Assembly: GCA_031260015.1 (NCBI GenBank)
Contig: JAIRKR010000004.1
Location: forward strand, 1 to 6,508
Origin: Puniceicoccales bacterium
GTDB taxonomy: Bacteria > Verrucomicrobiota > Verrucomicrobiia > Opitutales > UBA9783
Reading direction: 5' to 3'
DNA length: 6,508 nucleotides
Below, in pieces: positions 6,503 through 6,508 of this stretch. Each line of letters starts with the position of its first letter. Positions within the stretch are counted from its first letter, which is position 1. The notes below the pieces were generated by a model that was given only the letters and a program-made list of their open reading frames with translations, had not been told where the DNA came from and did no database searches. The position numbers and the translations under genes are program-made.

Positions 6503-6508
6503 TAAAGA

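Overview
The window looks like a chromosomal segment of a bacterium in the Planctomycetes-Verrucomicrobia-Chlamydiae group, most likely a verrucomicrobial (Opitutae-like) lineage. The main evidence is a GreA transcript-cleavage factor carrying an extra N-terminal region of about 470 residues, an architecture I know from Chlamydiae and Verrucomicrobia. A small helix-turn-helix protein of a kind I associate with Opitutae agrees with this. The placement is inference from protein style; no rRNA or tRNA is present. Base composition is moderately AT-rich. Coding density is low (about 73%), with gene-free stretches of roughly 290, 375 and 975 bases. Together with one apparently cut-short transporter gene and signs of decayed coding sequence at the right, this hints at a genome undergoing erosion, as in host-associated bacteria.

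Layout, left to right. Positions 1-347 hold the 3' end of a branched-chain amino acid carrier gene (brnQ) that enters from the left edge and stops early; the same frame stays open and BrnQ-like for 40 codons after the stop. Positions 348-756 hold small inverted repeats and then a clear sigma70-type promoter. Positions 757-1053 encode a 98-residue DNA-binding protein. Positions 1054-1429 are a long leader region that ends in a perfect 14-bp inverted repeat just before the next start. Positions 1430-3286 (greA, long form) and 3296-5533 (recD2 helicase) are separated by only 9 bases and surely form an operon. Positions 5534-6473 contain no intact gene; the minus strand carries broken open stretches that may be the remains of a protein gene. 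A strong intrinsic terminator acting on the minus strand closes the window, showing that a leftward gene ends just beyond the right edge.

Functionally, the centre of the window pairs a factor that rescues backtracked RNA polymerase with a 5'-3' DNA helicase of the RecD2 family. Both serve genome upkeep, and co-transcription would fit a role where transcription, replication and repair collide. None of the three visible start codons has a recognisable Shine-Dalgarno sequence. I do not see a new multi-gene system here. The points most worth checking are the long GreA with its leader hairpin, the early stop in brnQ, a recurring AAAGTAGG word, and the decayed right-hand region.
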